A DNA stretch of 45,736 bases, taken from Candidatus Latescibacterota bacterium. Its GTDB lineage: Bacteria > Latescibacterota > UBA2968 > UBA8231. How positions within the stretch are numbered: position 1 is the first letter of the stretch; every line of letters begins with the position of its first letter. The translations under genes were made by a program, and so were the position numbers. Under the pieces are notes generated by a model, which searched no databases, was not told the DNA's origin, and was given only the letters and a program-made list of their open reading frames with translations. The stretch covers positions 1 to 45,736 of the forward strand of contig SICG01000009.1 of assembly GCA_009691525.1 (NCBI GenBank), read 5' to 3'. Below are positions 36,168 to 44,259 of the stretch, in pieces.

Positions 36168-37811
36168 TTGCGCCCTAACCTCCCTTGCCTGGTTCTGGTG
36201 CTGACCCTCTGGCCGCTCTCGGCCTTGCAGGCCGCGCCCCGCTACACCGAGGTCACCCGGGAGGCGGGCATCGGCTTTGTCCACCACAACGGGGCCGGGG
36301 GCCGCAAGTACGTGATCGAAACCGTGGGGCCCGGCTGCGCCTTCTTCGACTACGATGGGGATGGCCATCTGGACATCTACCTGGTCGACGGCGCCGAAAC
36401 TCCGGGCACCAAACTGCCTGAGCAGCCCATGCACCGGCTCTACCACAACCAGGGCAACGGTCACTTTGCGGAGGTGACGGCCGCCACCGGGGTGGGCAAC
36501 ACCGGGTATGGGATGGGCTGCGCTGCGGCCGACTACGACAACGACGGGGATCAGGATCTCTTTGTGAGCAACTTTGGCCCCGACGCCCTCTACCGCAACG
36601 ACGGGGGGCGTTTCACCGAGGTGACGGCCCGGGCCGGGGTGAGCGACACCTTGTGGAGCAGCAGCTGCGCCTTTGCCGACGTGGACAACGATGGACTACT
36701 AGATCTGTATGTGGCCAACTACCATAACTTCTCCTACACCAACCACAAGGTCTGCGCCGAAGGGGGCAGCGGCCTGCAGCTTTACTGCGGCCCCGAATCC
36801 TTTGACGGAGTGCGGGATTTTCTCTACCACAACGAAGGGGAGGGGATCTTCAGGGATGTCACTGCCCAGGTGGGACTGCTCAACACCACTGGCAAGGAGC
36901 TGGGGGTGGTCTTCGGGGACGTGGACCGCGACGGGGACCAGGACCTGTACCTGGCCAACGACAAAACCGCGAATCTCTTGTACCTCAACGACGGCACGGG
37001 CCACTTTGAGGAAAACGCGCTGCTGGCCGGGGTGGCATACAACGGCGACGGCAAGGTGTCGGCCGGCATGGGCGTAGACATGGCGGATTACGACGACGAC
37101 GGCTGGCTGGATCTCTTTGTCACCAATTTCCAGTGGGAGACCAATACCCTCTACCGCAACAACGGCGACGGCACCTTGGTGGACCACACCTACGACGCCA
37201 ACCTGGGCAAGGACAGCATCCCCTACCTGAGCTGGGGGACCCGCATCTTCGACTTTGACAACGACGGCGACCGCGATATCTTTGTGGCCAGCGGCCATCT
37301 CGAAAGCGATGTGGAAAAGTACGAAAACACCACCTTTCGCCAGCTCAACCAACTCTTCGTCAACGACGGGCAGCACCGCTTTGAGTTGGAGCACCAGGTG
37401 GCGGGTACGGGCCTGGCCATCAAAAAGGTGAGTCGGGGCGCGGCCTTTGGCGACTACGACGACGACGGAGACGTGGACATCCTGGTGGCCAACTGCGCCG
37501 ACTCGCCCGACCTGTTGCGCAACGACGGGGGCAATGGGAATAATTGGTTGAGGGTGAAGCTGCAGGGCACGCGCAGCAACCGCGACGGCATCGGCGGCAT
37601 CGTCGAGGTATTCAGCGGCACCCTCCACCAGTTGGACCTGGTGCGCAGCGGAGCCAGCTTTCTGTCGCAGAGCGACCTGCGCCTCTCCTTTGGCCTGGGG
37701 CAGCGCACCGCCATCGACCGCCTCAAGGTCACTTGGCCCAGCGGTCTGGTCGAGGAAGTGAAAAACGTGCCCATCAACCGGGATCTCACTTTGGTCGAGG
37801 GCAGCAATTGA
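36168..37811 (+). CDS. Secreted FG-GAP/UnbV (CRTAC1-like) protein
   Basis: 547 residues from a TTG at 36168 (AAAGGAT upstream). It has a signal peptide without lipobox (about 1-23, ending LQAA). Seven or so FG-GAP/VCBS repeats follow, with acidic loops (DYDGDGHLDIY, DYDNDGDQDLF, DVDRDGDQDLY, DFDNDGDRDIF, DYDDDGDVDIL), and then the ASPIC/UnbV domain at about 470-530 (NRDGIGGIVEVFSG, LSFGLGQRTAIDRLKVTWPSG). These beta-propeller proteins bind Ca2+ and are often surface or periplasmic; their function in bacteria is poorly known. The stop overlaps the TTG start of the TPR lipoprotein gene (TTGA), so the two are probably made together. Confidence 0.9.
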   Translation: MRPNLPCLVLVLTLWPLSALQAAPRYTEVTREAGIGFVHHNGAGGRKYVIETVGPGCAFFDYDGDGHLDIYLVDGAETPGTKLPEQPMHRLYHNQGNGHFAEVTAATGVGNTGYGMGCAAADYDNDGDQDLFVSNFGPDALYRNDGGRFTEVTARAGVSDTLWSSSCAFADVDNDGLLDLYVANYHNFSYTNHKVCAEGGSGLQLYCGPESFDGVRDFLYHNEGEGIFRDVTAQVGLLNTTGKELGVVFGDVDRDGDQDLYLANDKTANLLYLNDGTGHFEENALLAGVAYNGDGKVSAGMGVDMADYDDDGWLDLFVTNFQWETNTLYRNNGDGTLVDHTYDANLGKDSIPYLSWGTRIFDFDNDGDRDIFVASGHLESDVEKYENTTFRQLNQLFVNDGQHRFELEHQVAGTGLAIKKVSRGAAFGDYDDDGDVDILVANCADSPDLLRNDGGNGNNWLRVKLQGTRSNRDGIGGIVEVFSGTLHQLDLVRSGASFLSQSDLRLSFGLGQRTAIDRLKVTWPSGLVEEVKNVPINRDLTLVEGSN

Positions 37812-39271
37812 GGGGTCTGTGGCTCATCCCGGCGCTCTTGTTGGGTGCCTGCGACTCGCAACAGCCGGCCCCCCCGGCGCAGCCTGCCGCCCCGGCCAGC
37901 CCGCCAGCGCTTATCGCCCCGGCGGCCGAAGCCCCGGCCCCACCTATCCCGCAGGCGGCAGCGCCCAGCCCAGCCCAGGTGAAACTCCAGGCCGGCCTGG
38001 AGCTGGCAGCTAAGGGACGCTACACCGAAGCGGTCGCGGCGTATCAGCAGGCCGCCCAGCTGGCCCCCGGCGATTTTCTCATCCACTACAACCTGGGCAA
38101 TGCCTACGCCCGCCAGCTCGACTACCCCCGCGCCATCCAGGCCTATTTGCGGGTGCTGAAGCTGGATTCCACTCAGGTGTCGGCCAGGCACAACCTGGCC
38201 GGCCTGTACGTGCGGCAACTCAACTACGCCCAGGCCATCATTGAGCACCGGAAGGTGCTCAAACTCGATCCGAACCACCTCTCCACCTACCGCGATCTGG
38301 CTCATATCTATTTCACTCGCGGCGAATACCCCCAGGTGGAGACCCTGCTGGCCCGGGGCCTGAAGCTGGCACCAGAAGATCCGGAGTTCTACTGGATGCT
38401 GGGCCGCATGCGCGCCAAGGAACTGAAACACGAGGAGGCGCTCAAGGCTTTCCAACGCACCGTGGCCCTCGACAGCACCGACGCTGAGACCCTGGTGGAA
38501 ATGGCCAAGACCCTGATCAAGCTGGAGCGCACCCAGGAGGCGGTGGACACCTGCAAGCGCAGCATCGCCCTCAATGCCCAGGGCAAGGACGCCTTCTTCA
38601 TCCTGGCCGACGCCTACCGCCGACTGGGCAAGAAGGACGAGAGCCGCCAGGCCCTGGAACATTTCAAGGCGCTGGACAAGGAGGAGGTGGAGATCCGCAA
38701 GCAGCTGCGCATCATCGGCAACGACCCCGACGACCACGAGGCCCGGGCGATGCTGGGGTTGCTCTACATCCGCCAGGGAAAACTCGTGGAAGCAGCCGAG
38801 GAGTACCGCCAGGCCGTCCACCTGGCCCCTGACAGCCTGCGCTACTACAACAATCTGGGCAATATCTACCTGCGGCTGCGCGACTACGACCAGGCCGTAC
38901 CGGCCTATGAAGAAGCGCTGCGCCTGGCCCCCGCTTACCCGGAGGCCCATTACAACCTGGGACTGACACGGCTGCACCAGGAGCAGTTCGCCGAGGCCCA
39001 GCAGAGCCTGGAAAAAGCCCTGCAGCTGAGCCCGGACAATGCCGACGCCAGTTATTACCTGGGGTTGATCTACGCTCGGAGCGGGAATTTTGCGCGGGCG
39101 GCGGCGGTGCTGGAGCAGGCGGTGCGGAGCCGGCCCGAGTTCCTCGACGCCCGCCAGAAATTGGCGGTTTCCTACCTTAAGCTGGGGCGGTACGAGGAAA
39201 GCAAGAAAGAGGTACAGGCCATCGAGGAGTTGCAGAAAGCGAATGCCGACAAGGTGCCCGCCAGAAAATAA
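37808..39271 (+). CDS. TPR lipoprotein
   Basis: 487 residues from a TTG at 37808 that overlaps the previous stop. Lipobox LLGAC (Cys about 15), then a Pro/Ala-rich linker (20-58) and about eleven tetratricopeptide repeats to the C-terminus (e.g. GRYTEAVAAYQQAAQLAPGD, LDYPRAIQAYLRVLKLDSTQ, RDYDQAVPAYEEALRLAPAY). TPR arrays bind partner proteins. The overlap with the UnbV gene and the fused UnbV+TPR neighbour indicate that this TPR protein works with the UnbV protein. The frame continues upstream of 37808 only as a shadow of the UnbV gene. Confidence 0.9.
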   Translation: MRGLWLIPALLLGACDSQQPAPPAQPAAPASPPALIAPAAEAPAPPIPQAAAPSPAQVKLQAGLELAAKGRYTEAVAAYQQAAQLAPGDFLIHYNLGNAYARQLDYPRAIQAYLRVLKLDSTQVSARHNLAGLYVRQLNYAQAIIEHRKVLKLDPNHLSTYRDLAHIYFTRGEYPQVETLLARGLKLAPEDPEFYWMLGRMRAKELKHEEALKAFQRTVALDSTDAETLVEMAKTLIKLERTQEAVDTCKRSIALNAQGKDAFFILADAYRRLGKKDESRQALEHFKALDKEEVEIRKQLRIIGNDPDDHEARAMLGLLYIRQGKLVEAAEEYRQAVHLAPDSLRYYNNLGNIYLRLRDYDQAVPAYEEALRLAPAYPEAHYNLGLTRLHQEQFAEAQQSLEKALQLSPDNADASYYLGLIYARSGNFARAAAVLEQAVRSRPEFLDARQKLAVSYLKLGRYEESKKEVQAIEELQKANADKVPARK

Positions 39272-39346
39272 ATGTCGCAACTCAGATCAGCAACGACGAT
39301 CAGGAAAGACGTGTTGACGCATTTAGTTGTCGCGAGGCCAAGAAAA

Positions 39347-41056
39347 ATGATACGCAGAAGGGTTTGTGAGGCTGCGGCCGGGGCGGTCCTGCTGCTGGCC
39401 GGCTGTGGCCAGGGGGAGCTGAGAGATGATGAGATACTGGCCCGGGTGCAGGGCAAGGCCATCACCGTGGGGGCGTACCGCCAGCAGGCGGCCAGGGTGC
39501 CGGCTGAACTTCGGGAGCAGCTGGATCCCCAGCGCTATGTGCAGGCCCTTATCGACGAGGAACTGTTGGTGCAGGAGGCCAAACGCCGGGGCCTGGAACA
39601 GGCCCCCGAGGTGGAGCGGGCCTTTCAGCAGGAGGAACGGGTGCTGGCCCTGCGCGAACTGTACCGCCGCCAGAACATCGAGGTGCCCGCCGCACCTGCC
39701 GAAGAAGAGCTGCAGGCCTTCTTTTCCAAGAGCCCGTACAACCGGCGGGTGCGTTTCAGCCTGCTGATGGTGAAAACGCCCGAGCAAATCCCGCCCCTGC
39801 TGGCCAAGCTAAAGGGGGGTGCCAAATTCGACTCCCTCTCCATGCGCCACTCGCAGGACGCCCGCATTCTGGAGCGCAAAGCCGACATGGGGTACCACCG
39901 CTGGGGCGAGACCATGCCCTCACACGCAGCCCTCACCGAGCGGGCCTTCTTCATGAAACCCGGCGAGATCGTCGGCCCCCTGAAAGTGGCCGACGGGTAC
40001 TTCCTGATCAAATTGACCGATGCCCATCCGGTCAGCCTGGAGCAGGAGCGCGAAGTCGCCGTCCAGCAGGTGATGCAGGAAAAACTGAGTGAGCGCCTGA
40101 CCCAGTATTACGCCAGTCTGGGGCAGCAGTACGCCCTGCAGCTAAACGAAGCCGGTTTCCAGGCCCTGGCCGCCGACTGGGCCGCCCAGGCACCCCCGGA
40201 GGAGACCCTGGGCATGATGTCCCATGCCGGCCACCAACTGCCCGCCAAGCAGCCGGCCCCTTCCCGACCGAAGGCGGCAGCCAGCCCTCCGCTCGACCCG
40301 CAACAGACCCTGGTCACCTACCAGGACGGCCGGCTGACCATCGGGCAGTGCCGTCCCATGTTGCAGGCCGATGCCCCCCGCAACCCGGAGGCCCTGCGCA
40401 ATTATCTGCTCAACCAGCTGTGCCGGCAGATGCTGGCCCCTCTGGAGATCGGCAGACTCGAACTGCTCAAGACCCCGACCCTCCAGGAAGGGCTGGAAAA
40501 GACCAAGCGCCGGGTACTCATCCGCCAATTGCAGAGCCAGATCGCCGCCCAGGTCTCCCAGCCCAATGCCAACGCCGTGCGCATCTATTTTGAGGAGCAC
40601 AAGGACCACTACACCTTGCCGGCCCAGGTGGAAGTGCGGCGGATGAGTGTGGCCGATGCCCAGGAGGGCCAACAGGTGCTCCAACGCCTGCAGGCAGGAC
40701 CGGACAGCCTCTCCCTGGTCATGCAGTTCGTCTCCCTCAGTTACGGCCCCAGCGCCCTGCAGGGAGACAGCAAGGTGGCCCGGGCCCTGCAGGAGGGGGC
40801 GGTAGGATCGTTCCAGGGTCCCTTCTACTCGGACACCGGCTTCTTCGTTCTCCAGATCTTGGGCCGGCACCCCGCCCAGGTGCCGCAATTCGAAACGGTG
40901 CAGGAGCAGGTCAACGCCGATCTGGCCCAGGAACAGGGCAATTTATTTTTTCAGGAATTCCTCAAGGATCTGAGAAATCGCAACGCCCAACAGATCCAGA
41001 TCAACCAGGAAAACCTCCAGCGGCTGGCCAAACCTGCCAAGGAGAGTCCCGCATGA
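39347..41056 (+). CDS. SurA-like lipoprotein (peptidyl-prolyl isomerase), third copy
   Basis: 569 residues from the ATG at 39347; an ATG at 39272, 75 bases upstream, is in frame but leaves no signal peptide at the N-terminus. Lipobox LLAGC in AVLLLAGCGQGEL. A SurA-type helical N-region (VQGKAITVGAYRQQAARVPAEL, IDEELLVQEAKRRGLEQAPEVERAF) precedes a rotamase domain (about 120-225: VRFSLLMVKTPEQIPPLLAKLKGGAKFDSLSMRHSQD) and a second, more divergent one (about 430-535: VEVRRMSVADAQEGQQVLQRL). It probably supports folding of envelope proteins. The stop overlaps the next start (ATGA). Confidence 0.85.
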   Translation: MIRRRVCEAAAGAVLLLAGCGQGELRDDEILARVQGKAITVGAYRQQAARVPAELREQLDPQRYVQALIDEELLVQEAKRRGLEQAPEVERAFQQEERVLALRELYRRQNIEVPAAPAEEELQAFFSKSPYNRRVRFSLLMVKTPEQIPPLLAKLKGGAKFDSLSMRHSQDARILERKADMGYHRWGETMPSHAALTERAFFMKPGEIVGPLKVADGYFLIKLTDAHPVSLEQEREVAVQQVMQEKLSERLTQYYASLGQQYALQLNEAGFQALAADWAAQAPPEETLGMMSHAGHQLPAKQPAPSRPKAAASPPLDPQQTLVTYQDGRLTIGQCRPMLQADAPRNPEALRNYLLNQLCRQMLAPLEIGRLELLKTPTLQEGLEKTKRRVLIRQLQSQIAAQVSQPNANAVRIYFEEHKDHYTLPAQVEVRRMSVADAQEGQQVLQRLQAGPDSLSLVMQFVSLSYGPSALQGDSKVARALQEGAVGSFQGPFYSDTGFFVLQILGRHPAQVPQFETVQEQVNADLAQEQGNLFFQEFLKDLRNRNAQQIQINQENLQRLAKPAKESPA

Positions 41057-42105
41057 GCGGCGTCGCCCTTCGCTTCCAGCGGGGCTATATCATCGATGCC
41101 CGCCATGACGCGCTCTGGTTCCTCTCCCTGCCCTTCATCGCGGTGGCCCTCGCGCTCTTGGCCCATCGCTACCTGCCGGGCGGGGCGCTGGTGGCGGTCA
41201 CCCTGTGGATCACCGTGCCCCACTTTCTGATCACCGGGCTGCGGGTATACGGCTCGCCGACCGAGTTCACCCGCTGGCGCGAGCGCTTCATCCTCAGCCC
41301 CATCCTGCTCATCCTCTTTGCCTTTGCCCTGGCGGTGTACGCGCCGCTGACCCTGGTGTTGCTGGTCACCTTGTGGGACCACCAGCACAGCATCATGCAG
41401 CAGTACGGCTTTGCGCGCATCTATGACTTCAAAGCCAAAACCGGGGGGCCGCGGGCCGCCAAGTTCGACCTCTACTTCAACTGGGTCTTCTTCGTCAACA
41501 TGGTGTTGGTCTCGCCGCTCTTCTCCACCATCTGGGTGCGCATGTTACACGAATGGCACCTGCCGGTCAGCGCCGCCGGGGTGGAACTGGTGCACCAGGT
41601 GTCGTGGGCAGTGACCATCACCTACGGCCTGGCCTACGTGGGCTATATGATCTGGTGCCTGCGGCGGGGTTATCCGCTCAACCCCCTCAAGTATCTGTTT
41701 CTGTTGTCCAGCTACTTTCTGTGGTACTTCACCAGCTTCACCAGCGAATACCTGATGGTCTACGCCGTGGCCCACCGCCTCATGCACGGCATCCAGTACA
41801 TCGCCATGATCTACTGCTTCAACCGCAACCTGGTTCAGCGCACCGGCGGGGACTCCTCGCTGCTGACCTACCTGGCCAAGCCCGGGCACTTCAAGATCTT
41901 CCTGTTGCTGTGCGCCCTTTCGGTATTGATCTGGCTGGCCCTCACCGAGGGGGCGATCCGCGACCTGGGTTTTGGCCTGGTCGGCTACAGCGAGAACTTC
42001 GATCTCTTCAGTTATTCGCTGGTCAGTTCGGTGGCGCTGATCCACTACTGGTTCGACGCCTTCATCTGGAAGGTGCGCCGACCCGAAGTGCAGCAGGGCC
42101 TGTAA
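41053..42105 (+). CDS. Polytopic membrane protein with conserved-looking His motifs
   Basis: 350 residues with about eight predicted transmembrane segments. Polar residues lie within or at the edges of helices: H57 (ITVPHFLITG), D109-H110-x-H112 (LWDHQHSIMQQYGF), H241-x-x-x-H245 (AHRLMHGIQYI) and H331-x-x-x-D335 (IHYWFDAFIWKVRRP). The set recalls membrane di-metal oxygenases or desaturases and related enzymes, but I cannot place it in a named family; the motif spacing differs from classical desaturases. Start ATGA overlap with the parvulin gene. The function is unknown. The context (UnbV, TPR, parvulin) may indicate a lipid or quinone-modifying step in the envelope. Confidence 0.8.
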   Translation: MSGVALRFQRGYIIDARHDALWFLSLPFIAVALALLAHRYLPGGALVAVTLWITVPHFLITGLRVYGSPTEFTRWRERFILSPILLILFAFALAVYAPLTLVLLVTLWDHQHSIMQQYGFARIYDFKAKTGGPRAAKFDLYFNWVFFVNMVLVSPLFSTIWVRMLHEWHLPVSAAGVELVHQVSWAVTITYGLAYVGYMIWCLRRGYPLNPLKYLFLLSSYFLWYFTSFTSEYLMVYAVAHRLMHGIQYIAMIYCFNRNLVQRTGGDSSLLTYLAKPGHFKIFLLLCALSVLIWLALTEGAIRDLGFGLVGYSENFDLFSYSLVSSVALIHYWFDAFIWKVRRPEVQQGL

Positions 42106-42117
42106 GCGGGGGGGATC

Positions 42118-42603
42118 ATGAACCTCGGTGCCTATCTGCGCTCCCACACGACGCTCTTCGCCATTCTGCTCCTGGTCCTGGCGGCGGCGGCCTTCGAGCG
42201 GTACCTGAACAGCACCTACCACTACCTGCAGCCCCGCAACAACCCGCGCGGGGCCCCGCAATTGCAGGGAGCGGCGCTACAGGATTTGGCCGGGGTGCTG
42301 CAGACCCTCTATCCCGAGGGTGCCGAGGCCAACCTGGCCGCCGGCCAGGCGCGGCTCGAACAGGGCAAGCTCCAGGAAGCGCGGCTGTTGCTGGAAAAGG
42401 CCCTGGAGGTGGATCGGCGCAACCAGCAATTGCTCTTCCTCTACGCCCGGCTGCTGCTGGACCAGGGAGAATCTCCGGAGAAGGTCAAGGCAGTGGTGGA
42501 CGAACTGGGCCGTTACTTCCCCCGCTCGCGGGACAAGATCGAGGAGTACTTCAACCAGGCTTCGAAAGGGAAGATCAGCTTCGAGGCAGAGGGGCCGTAC
42601 TGA
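42118..42603 (+). CDS. Membrane-anchored short TPR protein
   Basis: 161 residues. One N-terminal transmembrane segment (about 13-25, LFAILLLVLAAAAF), then a soluble region with two TPR-like repeats (AEANLAAGQARLEQGKLQEARLLLEKALEVDRRN). A GGGGGG ribosome site lies seven bases before the ATG. It is the last gene of the plus-strand UnbV/TPR cluster, 12 bases after the membrane protein. It probably recruits a partner at the membrane. It converges on the ankyrin gene six bases away. Confidence 0.82.
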   Translation: MNLGAYLRSHTTLFAILLLVLAAAAFERYLNSTYHYLQPRNNPRGAPQLQGAALQDLAGVLQTLYPEGAEANLAAGQARLEQGKLQEARLLLEKALEVDRRNQQLLFLYARLLLDQGESPEKVKAVVDELGRYFPRSRDKIEEYFNQASKGKISFEAEGPY

Positions 42604-42609
42604 GGGGCG

Positions 42610-43152
42610 TTAGAAGCCGCAGATGCCCGAGACGCTGGCCCCGTAGGAGAGCAGCAGATCGGCCATGGCCGCGTCCTGGGAGTAGGTGGTGAACATCAGG
42701 GCGGAGTTGCCGTAGCGGTCCTGGGCGTGTACGTCGGCCCCGGCGCCCAAAAGATAGCGGGCCACATCGAGCCGGCTCTCATTCACCGTCTCCATGAGCG
42801 GCGTCATCAGCGTGCCCTCCGGCCCGGGCAGGGGTTTGCGGGTAGTGGAATCGACCTGCACCTCCACCCTGCCGGTGCGATTGGGCTTGGCCACCGCCCG
42901 TTCGTTGAGGTTGGCGGAATATTCCTCGACCAGCACCTTGACCAGGTCGAGGTGGCCCTTCCAGGCGGCCAGATGAATGGCCTGGCGGCCGTTGTCCTCC
43001 AGCTGCATGAGCGGATCGGCACCGGCGGCGACGGTGGCGCGCACGCCGGCCAGGTCGCCTTTGCGGGCGGCCTCGTCCAGTTCAGCGCGCAGTTCGCGGC
43101 CGCAGGAGCACAGCAGGGTAGTGAGCAGGGAGAGTAGAATCAGCGTAGGCAT
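42610..43152 (-). CDS. Secreted ankyrin-repeat protein
   Basis: 180 residues from the ATG at 43152; a TTG at 43203 in frame is an alternative. A hydrophobic signal ends LLCSCGREL (possible but imperfect lipobox). Four ankyrin-type units follow: AARKGDLAGVRATVAAGADPL, AIHLAAWKGHLDLVKVLVEEYSANLN, TPLMETVNESRLDVARYLLGAGADVHAQDRYG and SALMFTTYSQDAAMADLLLSYGASV. An insertion of about 30 residues (RVEVQVDSTTRKPLPGPEG) separates units 2 and 3. It is likely to be an envelope protein-interaction scaffold. It is divergent from the PCuAC gene with 44 bases between the starts. Confidence 0.87.
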   Translation of the reverse strand: MPTLILLSLLTTLLCSCGRELRAELDEAARKGDLAGVRATVAAGADPLMQLEDNGRQAIHLAAWKGHLDLVKVLVEEYSANLNERAVAKPNRTGRVEVQVDSTTRKPLPGPEGTLMTPLMETVNESRLDVARYLLGAGADVHAQDRYGNSALMFTTYSQDAAMADLLLSYGASVSGICGF

Positions 43153-43196
43153 AGACAATAATAGGGTAGATCTTAGGATACTCAGGAGCGCAGAAA

Positions 43197-43652
43197 ATGT
43201 CAAAACACTTCCCTGGGCGAGCAGCGATCAGACGTCTGATCCTACTATGGATGGCCGTGCCGGTGATCGCCGGCTGCGGCCAGGACCCGGCGGCCATCGT
43301 GGTTTCTGAACCGTGGCTCAAGGAACCGATCCCCGGCCGGGCGGTGGCCGCCGGGTTCTTCAAGATCGAGAACCGCGGCAGCGGCGAAGAGGTGCTGCTG
43401 GGCCTCGAGTGCCCCGACGCGGCGGCCGTAGAGATGCACGAGATGTTCCACGAGGGTGACATGATGAAGATGCGCAAGATGGAACAGTGGGCCATTCCCG
43501 GCCACGGCAGTCTGGCGCTGGCCCCCGGCGGCGGACATCTGATGTTCCTGGGCCTGCGCCGGCCGCTCAAGGATGGCGACACCGTCCAGCTAACCCTCCA
43601 CTTCAAAGGGGCCGGCGACCGCACCCTCTCGGTGCCGGTAAAAAAACTATGA
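43197..43652 (+). CDS. PCuAC-family periplasmic copper chaperone (DUF461)
   Basis: 151 residues with lipobox IAGC (about residue 27). The copper motif is complete: H81-x10-M92-x21-H114-x-M116, the diagnostic H-M-x10-M-x21-H-x-M pattern. PCuAC delivers Cu(I) to the Cu-A or Cu-B site of cytochrome oxidase, usually with a Sco protein. AGGAG ribosome site before the ATG at 43197. The Sco gene starts within its stop codon (ATGA). Length matches the family. Confidence 0.93.
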   Translation: MSKHFPGRAAIRRLILLWMAVPVIAGCGQDPAAIVVSEPWLKEPIPGRAVAAGFFKIENRGSGEEVLLGLECPDAAAVEMHEMFHEGDMMKMRKMEQWAIPGHGSLALAPGGGHLMFLGLRRPLKDGDTVQLTLHFKGAGDRTLSVPVKKL

Positions 43653-44236
43653 CCACTTCCCGGATCGCCCTCATCCTGGCCGGACTGCTCTTGGTGGCCG
43701 GCTGCGGCGGGCAGCCCCCGTCCCCGCCGCCCAACGAAAAGCCCGCCCTGCAACGCTTCCCTTTTGGCGGGGATTTCGCCCTCACCGACCACCGGGGCGC
43801 ACCTTTCCGCCTGCAGGACCAACGCGGCAAGATCGTCCTGCTCTTCTTTGGTTATACCTCGTGCCCGGACGCCTGCCCGACGACGCTGATCCGGCTGGGC
43901 CAGGCACTGAAGCTGCCAGACGCCGACCGCGGCGACGTGCTGGTGGTCTTTGTGACCGTAGACCCGGTGCGCGACACGCCCAAGGCTCTGGGGGAGTACC
44001 TGGCCAACTTCTCCCTACCCGCAATCGGGCTGAGCGGCAGCGATACCGAAGTCCACCAGGTGGCCACCCGATACGGGGCCTCGTACAAACGCGGGGCGGA
44101 TATTGCCGAGGGCGGATATCTTATGGACCACACCGACCGGATCTTCCTGGTCGACCAGCAGGGCGCCCTGCGTTATCTCTTTAGCCGCGACGATACCCCG
44201 GAACAGATCGCCGAACTGATCGGCAAGCTGCGCTGA
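43649..44236 (+). CDS. Sco1/SenC-family copper chaperone / thiol-disulfide protein
   Basis: 195 residues, lipoprotein (lipobox VAGC, Cys about 19), anchored to the inner membrane face or exported. The thioredoxin-like fold carries C72-x-x-x-C76 (SCPDACP) and the copper ligand H161 (DHTD). FFGYTSCPDACPTTL and VTVDPVRDTPKALGEYLANF are family signatures. It delivers Cu to cytochrome oxidase subunit II or keeps its cysteines reduced. It overlaps the PCuAC gene by four bases, so they form a copper-loading pair. No oxidase subunit gene is in the window. Confidence 0.94.
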   Translation: MTTSRIALILAGLLLVAGCGGQPPSPPPNEKPALQRFPFGGDFALTDHRGAPFRLQDQRGKIVLLFFGYTSCPDACPTTLIRLGQALKLPDADRGDVLVVFVTVDPVRDTPKALGEYLANFSLPAIGLSGSDTEVHQVATRYGASYKRGADIAEGGYLMDHTDRIFLVDQQGALRYLFSRDDTPEQIAELIGKLR

Positions 44237-44259
44237 AGCATCTCTTTTTGGAGGTCAAA

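Noticed and set aside
37454-39280. 608-residue open frame on the minus strand
   Set aside because: Antisense of the TPR lipoprotein; TPR codon periodicity creates long frames on the other strand.
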